Assembly (NCBI RefSeq): GCF_001693515.2
Contig: NZ_CP042968.1
Span: 4,712,001-4,776,000, forward strand
Reading direction: 5' to 3'
Length of the DNA: 64,000 nt
Source: Bradyrhizobium paxllaeri
Lineage (GTDB): Bacteria > Pseudomonadota > Alphaproteobacteria > Rhizobiales > Xanthobacteraceae
The position numbers and the translations under genes were made by a program. Position 1 is the first letter of the stretch. Every line of letters begins with the position of its first letter. Positions 15,981 through 25,699 of the stretch are shown in pieces. The notes under the pieces are model-generated. The model worked only from the letters and a program-made list of their open reading frames with translations. It did not search any database and was not told the origin of the DNA.

Positions 15981-17111
15981 CTAAAACGCCGTCTCGTACA
16001 TCTTCAAAATTTCGTCGCGGGAGAGATCGCGCGGGTTGTTGTCGAGCAGGCGGCGAATGGCATGGGCCTCGTCCGCCATGGTGCCGAGATCGTCCTTGGG
16101 AACGCCGAGCGCGGACAGGCGCATCTCGATGCCGAGATCGGCGCAGAATTGATAGGTGGCGTCGAACGCAGCCGCGGGAACGTTGCGTTCCGGCAGGCCG
16201 AGCGCATGCAGCACCGCGACGGTCTTTACCGATATCTCCGGCATGTTGAACGCCAGCGTATGCGGAAAGATCACCGCGCAGGCGAGGCCATGCGCCACAT
16301 GGTGCCGCGTGCCGAGCGGATAGGCCACCGCGTGGCCGGCTGTCGTGTTCACCGGGCCGAGGCAATAGCCGCCATAGAGCGAGGCCAGCGCCAGGCCCGC
16401 ACGGGCCTCGCGATCGCTGCCGTCGGCAACGGCGCGCCGCAGGTAGCGTCCGACCAGCCGCGCACCATCGATCGCGTAGAGGTCGATCGCGGGATGTGCC
16501 TTGCGGCTGGTGTAGGCCTCGACGCAATGTGCCAGCGCGTCGACACCGGTTGCCGCCGTGACATCCCGCGGCACGGTCATCGTCAGGTCGGGATCGACGA
16601 TGGCGATATCGGCGAGCATGAAGCGGCTCTGCACGGCGAGCTTGTTGCGGCTGGCCGGATCGGTGACGAGCGCGCGGGTGCCGGCTTCGCTGCCCGTCCC
16701 GGAGGTGGTCGGAATCTGCATCAGCGCGACGCTACGGCCAGCAACCTTCTCGGCACCCACGATGTCGGCAAAAGCCGCTTCACCGGTGCAGAGCACGGCC
16801 ACCAGCTTGGCGAGATCCATCGCGCTGCCGCCGCCGAAACCGACGACGAGATCGGGCGCGGCCTCGCGCGCCATCGCGACCGCCTTTTCGAGATTGGGCA
16901 GATCCGGCTCGGGCTTCACATCGCCGAACACCTTGACCGCGCCGGGCAGCGCCAGTTGATCGACGCGACGCGCGTTGAAGGAATCCGAGATCACCAATGG
17001 CCGTCGCGCGCCGATCCGCTCCGCAAAGCGCGCCGCAGCGGCGATGGTCCCACATCCGAACTCGACGGTGGTGGGACGAAGGATCTCGATCGGCGTGAAG
17101 GAATTGGTCAT
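15981..17111 (-). CDS. Iron-containing alcohol dehydrogenase
   Basis: The 376-residue protein is a group III metal-dependent alcohol dehydrogenase. It shows the nucleotide-binding VVGFGGGSAMDLAKLVAV (about 90-105), PTTSGTGSEAG, and the metal ligands in TGVDALAHCVEAY (Asp, His) and GHAVAYPLGTRHHVAHGLACA (two His). The family oxidises primary or secondary alcohols or reduces aldehydes and includes maleylacetate reductases. It lies 11 nt after the PdxA2-type gene, so in this operon it probably handles a short hydroxy-acid or semialdehyde intermediate (inference). Full length. Confidence 0.92.
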   Translation of the reverse strand: MTNSFTPIEILRPTTVEFGCGTIAAAARFAERIGARRPLVISDSFNARRVDQLALPGAVKVFGDVKPEPDLPNLEKAVAMAREAAPDLVVGFGGGSAMDLAKLVAVLCTGEAAFADIVGAEKVAGRSVALMQIPTTSGTGSEAGTRALVTDPASRNKLAVQSRFMLADIAIVDPDLTMTVPRDVTAATGVDALAHCVEAYTSRKAHPAIDLYAIDGARLVGRYLRRAVADGSDREARAGLALASLYGGYCLGPVNTTAGHAVAYPLGTRHHVAHGLACAVIFPHTLAFNMPEISVKTVAVLHALGLPERNVPAAAFDATYQFCADLGIEMRLSALGVPKDDLGTMADEAHAIRRLLDNNPRDLSRDEILKMYETAF

Positions 17112-17122
17112 TGGGCGTCCGG

Positions 17123-18159
<1,037 letters not shown>

Positions 18160-18163
<4 letters not shown>

Positions 18164-19278
18164 GTCAGTTTCCCTGTGCTGAGCAATTGATTGTCATGGA
18201 GCAGATCGCGCCATAGCTCCCTTGTACCAAACGCTCCGGATTTGGAGATCACGTCAACGCCAGCCCAACGGCCGCCCTGCAGGGACGAGCGCGGCAGCCC
18301 CGGCACGAGGCGCCCGGCGACCTGCAACGCCTGCGCATCGAGCGCGACACAGACCGCCTTCAACGTCTCGCCCCCGGCAACGATCAGCGTGCCGGGAGGA
18401 TCAAGCGCTGCCATCAGCGTCGTCATTTCCCGCGCGATCCGGCGTGCCGCCTCGGCGCGCGACAGGCCCTCGGCAAGCGAAAACTTGACCAGCACCACGC
18501 CGTCATCGGCAAGCTTGCGCTGCACCCGCGCCGCGCCTCCAACCTCGCCTTCGGCAATGGTGACGACAGCCTCGCCGCACGCCTCAAGCTGGGATGCGGT
18601 GACGACCTGATCGGAGCCAAACAGTCCGAGCACCGGCTTCTTCAAACGACGTGACACACTGGCGTCGCGGCCGCGCGCCAGGGCGCCGGCCAATCCGCCG
18701 CTCCCGCACCACAGCACGGGCGTGGCCAGGCTTCGCCCCATCTCAACCACGCGGTCGAGATCGCGGTCGCTCTCCGCGTCGAAAATCTGAACGCCGCCAT
18801 GTGACAACGTATCGAGCCGGCCTTGCCGGGCGTCGATGCGTTCCGCGTGGAGTTGGGCCAGAAGGTTGGCGCCGACCGGATGCCAGTCGCCTTCCTGCGT
18901 GCGCGCGAACTGCTGACCGTCGCAGGTGCGGCGTCCCTGGTACTCGAAGGCTGGCGCAACAACGCAAGCTGCCCAATGACCGCTGCGCAGGCAGGCGCCG
19001 AGTTCGGCGGCCCACGCTCCACGCAACAGGCTATCGACCTTTTTGTAGGCGATCGTGCCTTCACCAAGCAGTGGAGCCAGCCGTCCGACGATCTCGACGC
19101 TCTCAGCCTTGGCGAGCTCGCGCGTTCCGCTATCGATCGCAAGACTTCGCGGCGCATTCGTCGAGAGCGCCTCCGGCCAGGTCACGTCGAACGGTCCGCA
19201 CAGCCCGACGAACTCGGCCGCGGTGTCGAGCGCACCGGTGAGGTCGTCGGCGAGAAGGCGGACGCTCGTCATCGTCAT
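18160..19278 (-). CDS. Four-carbon acid sugar kinase family protein (DUF1537)
   Basis: The 372-residue protein starts with RLLADDLTGALDTAAEFVG, the substrate-binding DDLTGA motif of DUF1537 kinases, and has KKVDSLLRGAWAAELGACL in the N-terminal domain. The C-terminal nucleotide-binding domain has LIVAGGETLKAVCVALDA and the GVDVISKSGAFGTRELWRDL tail typical of the family. Characterised members phosphorylate D-threonate, L-threonate, D-erythronate or 3-dehydro acids at O4. Both flanking genes overlap it by 4 nt (ATGA). Start at 19278; a second ATG at 19272 is possible. The exact acid sugar is unknown. Confidence 0.92.
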
Positions 19279-20723
19279 GCCGCTCCCGCGCGCTTATTCG
19301 CGAAGATCTTGTCCGGATTCATCAGGCCGTTCGGATCGAGCAATTGCTTGATGCGGCGCATCAGGTCTATATCGAGCGGATCGGCGACGCGCGCGAGCCG
19401 GCCGCGATTGGTGATGCCGATGCCGTGCTCGGCGCTGATGGCGCCACCCTGCGCTGCGGTCTCGTCGTCGACGATCTCGTTGATCTCAGCCACCAGTGCC
19501 GCCGTCGCGGCGGGGTCACGGCAGCGATCGCGGTCGATCAGGGCGATCACATGAATATTGCCGTCGCCGATATGGCCATGCATCACCACGCGGGCATGGG
19601 GAACGGCCGCGTTGATCCTGGCCTCGACATTGGTGACGAACGCTGCCTGCCGCTCCAGCGGAACCACGCTGTCGTGCGACACCACATGGCCGCTGCGCTT
19701 GTTGCCTTCGGAGACGCTGTGCCGCACCGCCCAGATCGCCTTCGCCTGCGCGAGGCTCGATGCGAGCACGGCATCTTCAGCCAACCCCGCATCCATCGCG
19801 TCCGACAGCACGGTGGCCAGCGGCTCGTTGAGATCGATCCCGGCCAGCGTGTCGGTCAGTTCGACGATCAGGTACCACGGCGTGGTAAGTTCGAAGGGAA
19901 TGGTGACATGCGGCACGGTCTCGGCGATCGCCTCGATCTGGCTGCGCGACATGATTTCGAGACTACCGAGCCGGTCGCCGACCGCGCCGCGCAAATGCTG
20001 CATGATCTGCAGGGCCTGCTCGACGCTCTGCAGCTTGAGCAGCGCCAAAGCCGAACTGCGCGGTGGCGCGAACAGTTTCAGCACCGCTGCGGTGACGATA
20101 CCGAGCGTGCCTTCCGCACCGATGAAAAGCTGCTTGAGCGCGTAGCCCGTGTTGTCCTTGCGCAGCGCGCGCAGGCCGTTGAAGATGCGCCCGTCCGGCA
20201 GCACCACTTCCAGCCCGAGCACCAGATCGCGCATCGGCCCGTAGCGCAGCACCGCCGTGCCGCCGGCATTGGTGGAGATATTGCCGCCGATCTGGCAGGA
20301 GCCCTCGGCACCGAGACTCAACGGAAAATAGCGATCCGCCGCCATGGCCGCAGCCTGCACCTCGGCGAGGATGCAGCCGGCCTCAACTGTAATGGTGTTG
20401 GCGAGCGGGCTGACGTCGCGCACGCGCCGCATGCGGTCGAGCCGGATCACGACATTGAAGGCGCCGTCGTCCGGCGTCGCGGCGCCGCACATACCGGTGT
20501 TGCCGCCCTGCGGCACGATCGAGAGTCGATTGTCGGCACAATAGCGGACGACGGCCGCCGCCTCGGCGGTCGAGCCGGGCTTGACGACCGCAACAGCACG
20601 GCCGCGATAGCGTCCGCGCCAGTCCACCACATAGGGCTCCTGATCGCCGGAGGAATCGATGACGTAATTGTCGCCGACGATATCAGCCAGGCCAGCAAGC
20701 ACTTCCTGGAAGGATTCGGACAT
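19275..20723 (-). CDS. FAD-linked 2-hydroxyacid dehydrogenase (GlcD/D-lactate dehydrogenase type)
   Basis: The 482-residue protein (ATG at 20723) is a VAO-type flavoenzyme: VVRYCADNRLSIVPQGGNTGMCG and GGNISTNAGGTAVLRYGPMRD in the FAD-binding domain, then the FAD-oxidase C domain with VVMHGHIGDGNIHVIALID and SAEHGIGITNRGRLARVADP. The family oxidises D-2-hydroxy acids such as D-lactate, glycolate or D-2-hydroxyglutarate, passing electrons to quinone or a flavoprotein. The upstream 41 codons in frame are Arg-rich and unlikely to be translated. Second gene of the operon (26 nt after the lyase gene); it overlaps the kinase start. Confidence 0.92.
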   Translation of the reverse strand: MSESFQEVLAGLADIVGDNYVIDSSGDQEPYVVDWRGRYRGRAVAVVKPGSTAEAAAVVRYCADNRLSIVPQGGNTGMCGAATPDDGAFNVVIRLDRMRRVRDVSPLANTITVEAGCILAEVQAAAMAADRYFPLSLGAEGSCQIGGNISTNAGGTAVLRYGPMRDLVLGLEVVLPDGRIFNGLRALRKDNTGYALKQLFIGAEGTLGIVTAAVLKLFAPPRSSALALLKLQSVEQALQIMQHLRGAVGDRLGSLEIMSRSQIEAIAETVPHVTIPFELTTPWYLIVELTDTLAGIDLNEPLATVLSDAMDAGLAEDAVLASSLAQAKAIWAVRHSVSEGNKRSGHVVSHDSVVPLERQAAFVTNVEARINAAVPHARVVMHGHIGDGNIHVIALIDRDRCRDPAATAALVAEINEIVDDETAAQGGAISAEHGIGITNRGRLARVADPLDIDLMRRIKQLLDPNGLMNPDKIFANKRAGAA

Positions 20724-20749
20724 CGGATCGCCTCGTCGCCGGCGCCGCG

Positions 20750-21673
20750 CTAGGCGACCGCCGCGGCATTCGCGCCGGCGTTCGCAAGCAGCTCTTTCAA
20801 ATACGAAGCCGGCAGGGATTCCAGCGGCGGCCGCAGGCGCTGCCATCCGGGATGGCCGGTGCGCTCCGCGACCAGCGCCTTCAGCGATGCCATCTGCGAA
20901 AAGCGTGAGACAAGCTCGCGCGCCTTCACGATGCGCGCCTGTGCCGCCGCGAGGTCGGCTTCATCGTCGCCCTTGCCGAAATGCCGATAGACATGGGCAA
21001 GGTCGCGCGCGACCAAATTGGATGTCGCGGTGATGCACCCCGCACCGCCCTTGCGCAACAGCGGCAGGAGCAGCGGATCCGCACCGGTCAGCACCGAAAA
21101 GCCCGGAAAGCGCTCGACCATCGCGGTCATGTTGGCGAAATCGCCGGAGGAATCCTTGATGCCGACGAAGGTCGCCGGATAGGCCGCGCGCAGCCGCTCG
21201 ATCAGTGCATGCGAGATCGGCTGCATCGACATCTGCGGAATATGGTAGAGCACGATCTTGAGCCGCGCATCGCCAAGCCGCTGCACGACTTCGCTGTAGG
21301 AGGCGTAGACGCCATCGTCGGTGACGCCCTTGTAGTAGAATGGCGGCAGCATCACCACGGTATCGACGCCGACCGAAAGCGCATGACGCGTCAGCGCGAT
21401 GGTATCGCTGAGCGCCGCGACGCCTGTTCCGGGCAGCAGCTTGTTCGGCACGATGCCGTCCCGTACGACGGCCTCGAGCAGCGCCGTACGTTCGCTGACC
21501 GAAAAGGAGTTGGCCTCGCCGGTGGTGCCGAGCATCGCGATGCCGTCGCATCCCTCGCTCAGGAGATAGCGGCAATGCGCGACGAAGCGCGCGTGATCGG
21601 GGGCGAGCTCGGCGTCAAGCGGCGTCAGTGCGGCACAGAACACGCCATGAGGATGCAGGGATGATGTCGACAA
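20750..21673 (-). CDS. Dihydrodipicolinate synthase (DapA/NanA) family lyase
   Basis: The 307-residue protein has the family's GTTGEANSFS motif, the active-site Tyr in KIVLYHIPQMSM and the Schiff-base Lys in FVGIKDSSGDFANM, so it should be a catalytic class I aldolase or dehydratase. Length fits the family. The start is inferred as TTG at 21673 because GGAGGAACTT stands 5 nt upstream. An ATG at 21718 is also in frame but would overlap the regulator's operator. First gene of the operon. Family members cleave or dehydrate 2-keto-3-deoxy sugar acids; the substrate here is open. Confidence 0.9.
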   Translation of the reverse strand: MSTSSLHPHGVFCAALTPLDAELAPDHARFVAHCRYLLSEGCDGIAMLGTTGEANSFSVSERTALLEAVVRDGIVPNKLLPGTGVAALSDTIALTRHALSVGVDTVVMLPPFYYKGVTDDGVYASYSEVVQRLGDARLKIVLYHIPQMSMQPISHALIERLRAAYPATFVGIKDSSGDFANMTAMVERFPGFSVLTGADPLLLPLLRKGGAGCITATSNLVARDLAHVYRHFGKGDDEADLAAAQARIVKARELVSRFSQMASLKALVAERTGHPGWQRLRPPLESLPASYLKELLANAGANAAAVA

Positions 21674-21699
21674 AAGTTCCTCCGATCGCCCGAATCCCA

Positions 21700-21728
21700 T
21701 TGTTCGGAATGCGAACATTTGTTATATT
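21700..21728 (+). promoter_or_regulatory. Predicted iclR promoter with overlapping palindromic operator
   Basis: TGTTCG-gaatg-CGAACA at 21701-21717 is a perfect 6-bp inverted repeat with a 5-nt spacer, in the gap between the lyase gene and the divergent iclR gene. It overlaps a plausible iclR promoter: TTGTTC (21700-21705), 17 nt, TATATT (21723-21728). It is 28 nt upstream of the lyase TTG start and 91 nt upstream of the iclR ATG. The position fits a regulator controlling both directions. Prediction from sequence only. Confidence 0.65.
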
Positions 21729-21808
21729 TGCTGCACTCTCCTAGAGCCGGACCGGCGCTGCCGTCAAGGGCCGCCAGCCCGGCGTTCTTGCAAGCGGGCA
21801 TTGACGAG

Positions 21809-22630
21809 ATGGCAAAGACCTCGAAGCGCGCGCCGACCGCCGCGCCGAAAAATCCGAAGAACTACGTCGCATCCGTCGGCAAGGCCTTTGCGGTGCTGCA
21901 GAGCTTTTCCAGCGACGCCTTCGAACTGACGCTCAGCGAGATTGCCGCGCGCGCCGATCTCGATCGCGGAACGGCGTTTCGGCTGATTCAGACGCTGATC
22001 GAACTCGGCTATCTCCAGCCCGTTCCGCAGAGCCGCCGGTTCCGGCTCGGCGTCGCCTGTCTCGATCTCGGCTACACGGTGTTGTCAGGCGGAACGCTGC
22101 GCGCCCTGGCCGAACCGTTGCTGCGCGACCTCGTGCCGGCGGTGAGCGACGCAGCCTCGCTCGGCGCACTCGACGGAGGCGACGTGATCTACCTCGCCCG
22201 CGTCGGCACCGGGCTCGACCGGCACAAGATGGATCGCCGGCCCGGCGCCCGCATTCCGGCTTATAGCGCCGCCCTCGGCCATATCCTGCTGGCGCACCTG
22301 CCGCGGGACGAGCAAGTACGCCGGCTGGAATTGCGGCCACGCATCAAATTGTCGGAGCGAACGCTGACGGATCTCGATGCCCTGCTCGAGCGGCTCGATC
22401 TGGTGAAGCGGCACGGCCACGCGATCTCCGACGGCGAAAACGCTTACGGCCTGCGCACGCTGGCAGCGCCGATCTTCGATGCGCAAGGCTCGGTGACGGC
22501 CGGTTTGAGCGTGACGGTCGATGCGACGCGCATGGAGATGGCGGCGTTCCGCGACCAGGCCCTGCCCCCACTGACGCGTGTCGCAGCCGTCGTGCAGGAT
22601 CTCGCGATCAAGGCCGGCCTGTCGAACTAG
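21809..22630 (+). CDS. IclR family transcriptional regulator
   Basis: The 273-residue protein has a basic N-terminal extension (MAKTSKRAPTAAPKNPKNY) and then the IclR wHTH (VASVGKAFAVLQSFSSDAFE, LTLSEIAARADLDRGTAFRL, IQTLIELGYLQ). The effector-binding domain includes GGDVIYLARVGTG, GARIPAYSAALGHILLAHL and ENAYGLRTLAAPIFDAQGSV. The ATG at 21809 begins the conserved region; the frame is open to 21719. It is divergent from the six-gene acid-sugar operon and almost certainly its regulator, with the effector probably the pathway substrate or an intermediate. Confidence 0.92.
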   Translation: MAKTSKRAPTAAPKNPKNYVASVGKAFAVLQSFSSDAFELTLSEIAARADLDRGTAFRLIQTLIELGYLQPVPQSRRFRLGVACLDLGYTVLSGGTLRALAEPLLRDLVPAVSDAASLGALDGGDVIYLARVGTGLDRHKMDRRPGARIPAYSAALGHILLAHLPRDEQVRRLELRPRIKLSERTLTDLDALLERLDLVKRHGHAISDGENAYGLRTLAAPIFDAQGSVTAGLSVTVDATRMEMAAFRDQALPPLTRVAAVVQDLAIKAGLSN

Positions 22631-22648
22631 CGGCGCGTCCGCGTTCCG

Positions 22649-23866
22649 CTAGCTCGTTGCCGTCGCCTGCCGTGCGGAAGCCGCGCGCCCGGCGCTCTTG
22701 CGCCGCCACTTCTCCAGCGACAGCGGCAATTCTTCGGCGGCCTCGACCCGGTTACGGCCAGTGCGCTTGGCCTGATAGAGCGCGGTGTCGGCGGCCGCCA
22801 GCAGCACCTCGAGCTCCGTGCCCGCCGGACCGCCGGCAACGCCGATGCTGACCGTGGTGACGACCGGGCCTTCCTCGCAGACGATGTTGGACGCCTCGAA
22901 CGCCTCGCGCACCCGCTCGGCCACGATCACGCCCTCCTCCAGCGGACACGCCAGCAGCGCCGCAAACTCCTCGCCGCCGATGCGCCCCGACAGGTCGCTG
23001 ATGCGCAAACTGCTGACCACGACGGTGGAGAACAGTTTGAGAATTTCGTCGCCGGCAGGATGGCCGAAGCGGTCATTGATGCTCTTGAAATGGTCGATGT
23101 CGAAAATCAGTACGGTCACCGGCCGCCCCGCGGCGGCCTCGCGTTCGATCACGCGGTTGCAGGCTTCCGTAAAGCCGCGGCGGTTCAACATGCCGCTCAG
23201 GGGATCGACCGAGGCCGCAGTCTTGTGCACCGTCACGGCGCGGTCCGATACCAGCATGAAGATGACGAAAACAGTGCCGATCGCATACAGGATCAGTTCG
23301 ATCGAGAATGCCGTCACCCAGATGCTGCTGACAAAAGTCTCGTCATGCGGGCGCAGCAGGCTGCCGAGCAGGAGCGGCAGCATCAGCACGCAACCATGCA
23401 TCACCGGCACGGCAATCGACGGCCAGCGCGTCTGCATCGTCCGGCGCCGCTCGTTCCACAATTCGGATGCTGTCAGCGCGGCGTAGATCGCGACGATCGA
23501 CGCGCCGACGATCAACCGCATGGCCGGGTTCAGCGACGGCAAGGCCAGCATCGTGCCAACCCAGACGACCGCGCCGAGCACCAGTCCCAACAGATTGGGC
23601 TTGCGGCCGTGGAATACGCGCGAGGCGTTCCAAACCATGCCGCAGGCGATGAAGCCAACCGCGTGCAGCGCCAGCAACAACGGCTCGCCGAGCGCAGCAC
23701 CGCCGATGGTCCAGATCGCGACCGAGGCCGCGCCAAGCAGATAGGCCGACCCCCACCACTTCAAGGCCGGAATGTTGTCCTGCTTGCCGAACAGCACCAG
23801 CATGGCCCCGAGCATGCCCGCGACCATCGTGGCAAACAGATATAGCGTGGAAGTATCGAATGACAT
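22649..23866 (-). CDS. Membrane-bound GGDEF diguanylate cyclase
   Basis: The 405-residue protein has about six membrane helices in residues 5-210 (MASE-like sensory region, no recognised family) and a GGDEF domain from about 225. The domain has SVDPLSGMLNRRGF, FDIDHFKSINDRFGH and the active site GGEEF. The inhibitory I-site RISD lies five residues before it, so cyclic di-GMP feedback is expected. It should make c-di-GMP from two GTP. The C-terminus has a basic tail (EKWRRKSAGRAASARQ). It converges on iclR, with 18 nt between stops. Confidence 0.93.
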   Translation of the reverse strand: MSFDTSTLYLFATMVAGMLGAMLVLFGKQDNIPALKWWGSAYLLGAASVAIWTIGGAALGEPLLLALHAVGFIACGMVWNASRVFHGRKPNLLGLVLGAVVWVGTMLALPSLNPAMRLIVGASIVAIYAALTASELWNERRRTMQTRWPSIAVPVMHGCVLMLPLLLGSLLRPHDETFVSSIWVTAFSIELILYAIGTVFVIFMLVSDRAVTVHKTAASVDPLSGMLNRRGFTEACNRVIEREAAAGRPVTVLIFDIDHFKSINDRFGHPAGDEILKLFSTVVVSSLRISDLSGRIGGEEFAALLACPLEEGVIVAERVREAFEASNIVCEEGPVVTTVSIGVAGGPAGTELEVLLAAADTALYQAKRTGRNRVEAAEELPLSLEKWRRKSAGRAASARQATATS

Positions 23867-24029
23867 GGGCTCACCCGAACGCGTGTGATGCTACTTGTTC
23901 GGCGCACACTGGAATGCAATTTCGCGCCATCGCATCATCGACACTAGGCGGGCCGTGTTCCATTTTCGTGAGTGCGGGTAAGCAAGTTTTCACGAAAATC
24001 CGTGGTAACCCATCACTAAATAGTAAGCA

Positions 24030-24056
24030 AAAAGGGCGCCGATCGGCGCCCTTTTT
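24030..24056. terminator. Rho-independent terminator of rplM-rpsI
   Basis: A perfect stem, AAAGGGCGCC paired with GGCGCCCTTT across a GATC loop, is flanked by A and T runs so it can work in both directions. It lies about 45 nt after the rpsI stop, in the direction of the leftward ribosomal operon. Confidence 0.88.
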
Positions 24057-24100
24057 CGTCTGGTGAATGCAGCAATCCGCTGCAAATTTTAGCGAAGCAA

Positions 24101-24577
24101 TTAGCGCTTCGAGAACTGGAACGACTTGCGCGCTTTCGCCCGGCCGTACTTCTTGCGCTCCACGGTGCGGGAGTCGCGGGTCAGGAAGCCGCCCTTCTTC
24201 AGCACGCCGCGCAGATCCGGCTCGAAGTTGGTCAACGCCTTCGAGATGCCGTGACGCACGGCACCCGCCTGGCCCGACAGACCGCCGCCGGCGACCGTGC
24301 AGATGACGTCGTACTGGCCGGAGCGCGAGGCGGCGACCAGCGGCTGCTGGATCAGCATGCGCAGAACCGGGCGGGCGAAATAGACTTCAACCTCGCGGGT
24401 GTTGACCGTGATCTTGCCGGCGCCCGGCTTGATCCAGACACGGGCGACCGCGTCCTTGCGCTTGCCGGTGGCATAGGCGCGGCCGTACTTGTCGACCTTC
24501 TTGACGTATTTCGGCGCTTCCGGAGACGCCGTCTTCAGCGACGCCAACTGGTCGAGCGACTGCATGGTATCCGACAT
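24101..24577 (-). CDS. rpsI: 30S ribosomal protein S9
   Basis: The 158-residue protein is S9 with the alphaproteobacterial N-terminal extension ([16 protein letters not shown]). The core has [60 protein letters not shown] and the C-terminal [17 protein letters not shown], whose last Arg contacts P-site tRNA in known structures. It follows rplM by 1 nt and ends in a strong terminator. Confidence 0.98.
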   Translation of the reverse strand: MSDTMQSLDQLASLKTASPEAPKYVKKVDKYGRAYATGKRKDAVARVWIKPGAGKITVNTREVEVYFARPVLRMLIQQPLVAASRSGQYDVICTVAGGGLSGQAGAVRHGISKALTNFEPDLRGVLKKGGFLTRDSRTVERKKYGRAKARKSFQFSKR

Positions 24578-24578
24578 C

Positions 24579-25043
24579 TTATGCGGCCCTCATGTTCTTG
24601 CGGTTCATCGAAGCGATATCAACCTTCTCGGGCTGCTGGGCTTCATGCGGATGTTCGGCGCCGGGGTAGACACGCAGATTGCCCATCTGCACGCGGCCGA
24701 GCGGACCCCGCGGAATCATGCGCTCGATGGCCTTCTCGACCACGCGCTCGGGGAAACGACCCTCGAGGATCGACTTTGCAGTGCGCTCCTTAATGCCGCC
24801 GATGAAGCCGGTGTGCTTGTAGTAGACCTTGTTGTCGCGCTTGCGACCGGTCAGCACGACATGCGCCGCGTTGATGATGATGACGTTGTCACCGCAATCG
24901 ACATGGGGCGTGTAGGTGGGCAGGTGTTTGCCGCGCAGGCGCATGGCGACGAGGGTGGCGAGCCGGCCGACCACCAGACCCTTGGCGTCGATCAGGACCC
25001 ACTTCTTCGTCACCTCGGCGGGCTTTGCCGAATAGGTTTTCAT
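24579..25043 (-). CDS. rplM: 50S ribosomal protein L13
   Basis: The 154-residue protein is L13: [75 protein letters not shown] and [20 protein letters not shown]. It is the first gene of the rplM-rpsI operon, with a good sigma-70-type promoter upstream (25098-25126). Normal length. Confidence 0.98.
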   Translation of the reverse strand: MKTYSAKPAEVTKKWVLIDAKGLVVGRLATLVAMRLRGKHLPTYTPHVDCGDNVIIINAAHVVLTGRKRDNKVYYKHTGFIGGIKERTAKSILEGRFPERVVEKAIERMIPRGPLGRVQMGNLRVYPGAEHPHEAQQPEKVDIASMNRKNMRAA

Positions 25044-25097
25044 GTGAGGAAATCCGTGAAAATGGAAATCGGCGCCAGATGCGCCGAACTGGCGGGG

Positions 25098-25126
25098 TTT
25101 CTAGAGAATGGGATGTTGTCCGTCAA
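25098..25126 (-). promoter_or_regulatory. Predicted promoter of rplM-rpsI
   Basis: Reading leftward: TTGACG (25126-25121), a 17-nt spacer, then TAGAAA (25103-25098), about 54 nt before the rplM ATG. The spacing is ideal for the housekeeping sigma factor, and the upstream flank is AT-rich. Confidence 0.65.
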
Positions 25127-25198
25127 CGCCAATGTTCACAAATTATACCAGCAAAAACAATCGCTTATAAATATGGTGCAATACTACCGCTAAAAACC

Positions 25199-25627
25199 TC
25201 ACGTGTTTGGAATGGAGTAGGTCGCCGTCACATGGGCAATCGGGTCGGGTGACGAGCCCGAGAGTAGGTTGACCTCGCCGACCGCCAGTCGCTTGCCGAG
25301 CTTCAACAGCTTCGCCGCGGCCAGCACGTCCTGCCCCGGCAGCCCCTTGCGCAGGAAATTGATGTTGAGGTTGGTCGTTACCGCCAGCCCCACCGGGCCG
25401 ATCGCCGAGAGCAGCACCACATACATTGCAAAGTCAGCCATCGCCATCAGCGTCGGCCCCGACACCGTGCCGCCCGGACGCAGCATGCGCTCGTCAAAGC
25501 GCCGCCGCAGCAGGCAAGTCTCGCCGTCGGCGCTTTCAATGGTGATATCGCCGTCGCTGAAGGCTTGCGGAAATTCCTCGCGGAGGAACTTCTCCAGCTC
25601 AGCCACGCTCATTTTCGCTGCCGCCAT
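25199..25627 (-). CDS. PaaI family thioesterase (hotdog fold)
   Basis: The 142-residue protein is a single hotdog domain of the PaaI group: GDITIESADGETCLLRRRFD, RPGGTVSGPTLMAMADFAMY (helix and substrate loop), AVTTNLNINFLRK and AAAKLLKLGKRLAVGEVNL. Enzymes of the group hydrolyse aromatic or acyl-CoA thioesters in the cytoplasm. It is divergent from the enoyl-CoA hydratase gene with a 72-nt gap, so a shared role in acyl-CoA metabolism is plausible. Confidence 0.88.
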   Translation of the reverse strand: MAAAKMSVAELEKFLREEFPQAFSDGDITIESADGETCLLRRRFDERMLRPGGTVSGPTLMAMADFAMYVVLLSAIGPVGLAVTTNLNINFLRKGLPGQDVLAAAKLLKLGKRLAVGEVNLLSGSSPDPIAHVTATYSIPNT

Positions 25628-25699
25628 GCTACCCCTGCCCTCGATTAAGACCGCCTGTTACATTAGGTTGTCAGCAAAGCCCAAAGGAAAATAGTCGGA

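Noticed and set aside
19344..20753. A 469-codon plus-strand frame opposite the FAD-linked dehydrogenase
   Set aside because: It is the antisense shadow of a gene with intact FAD motifs.
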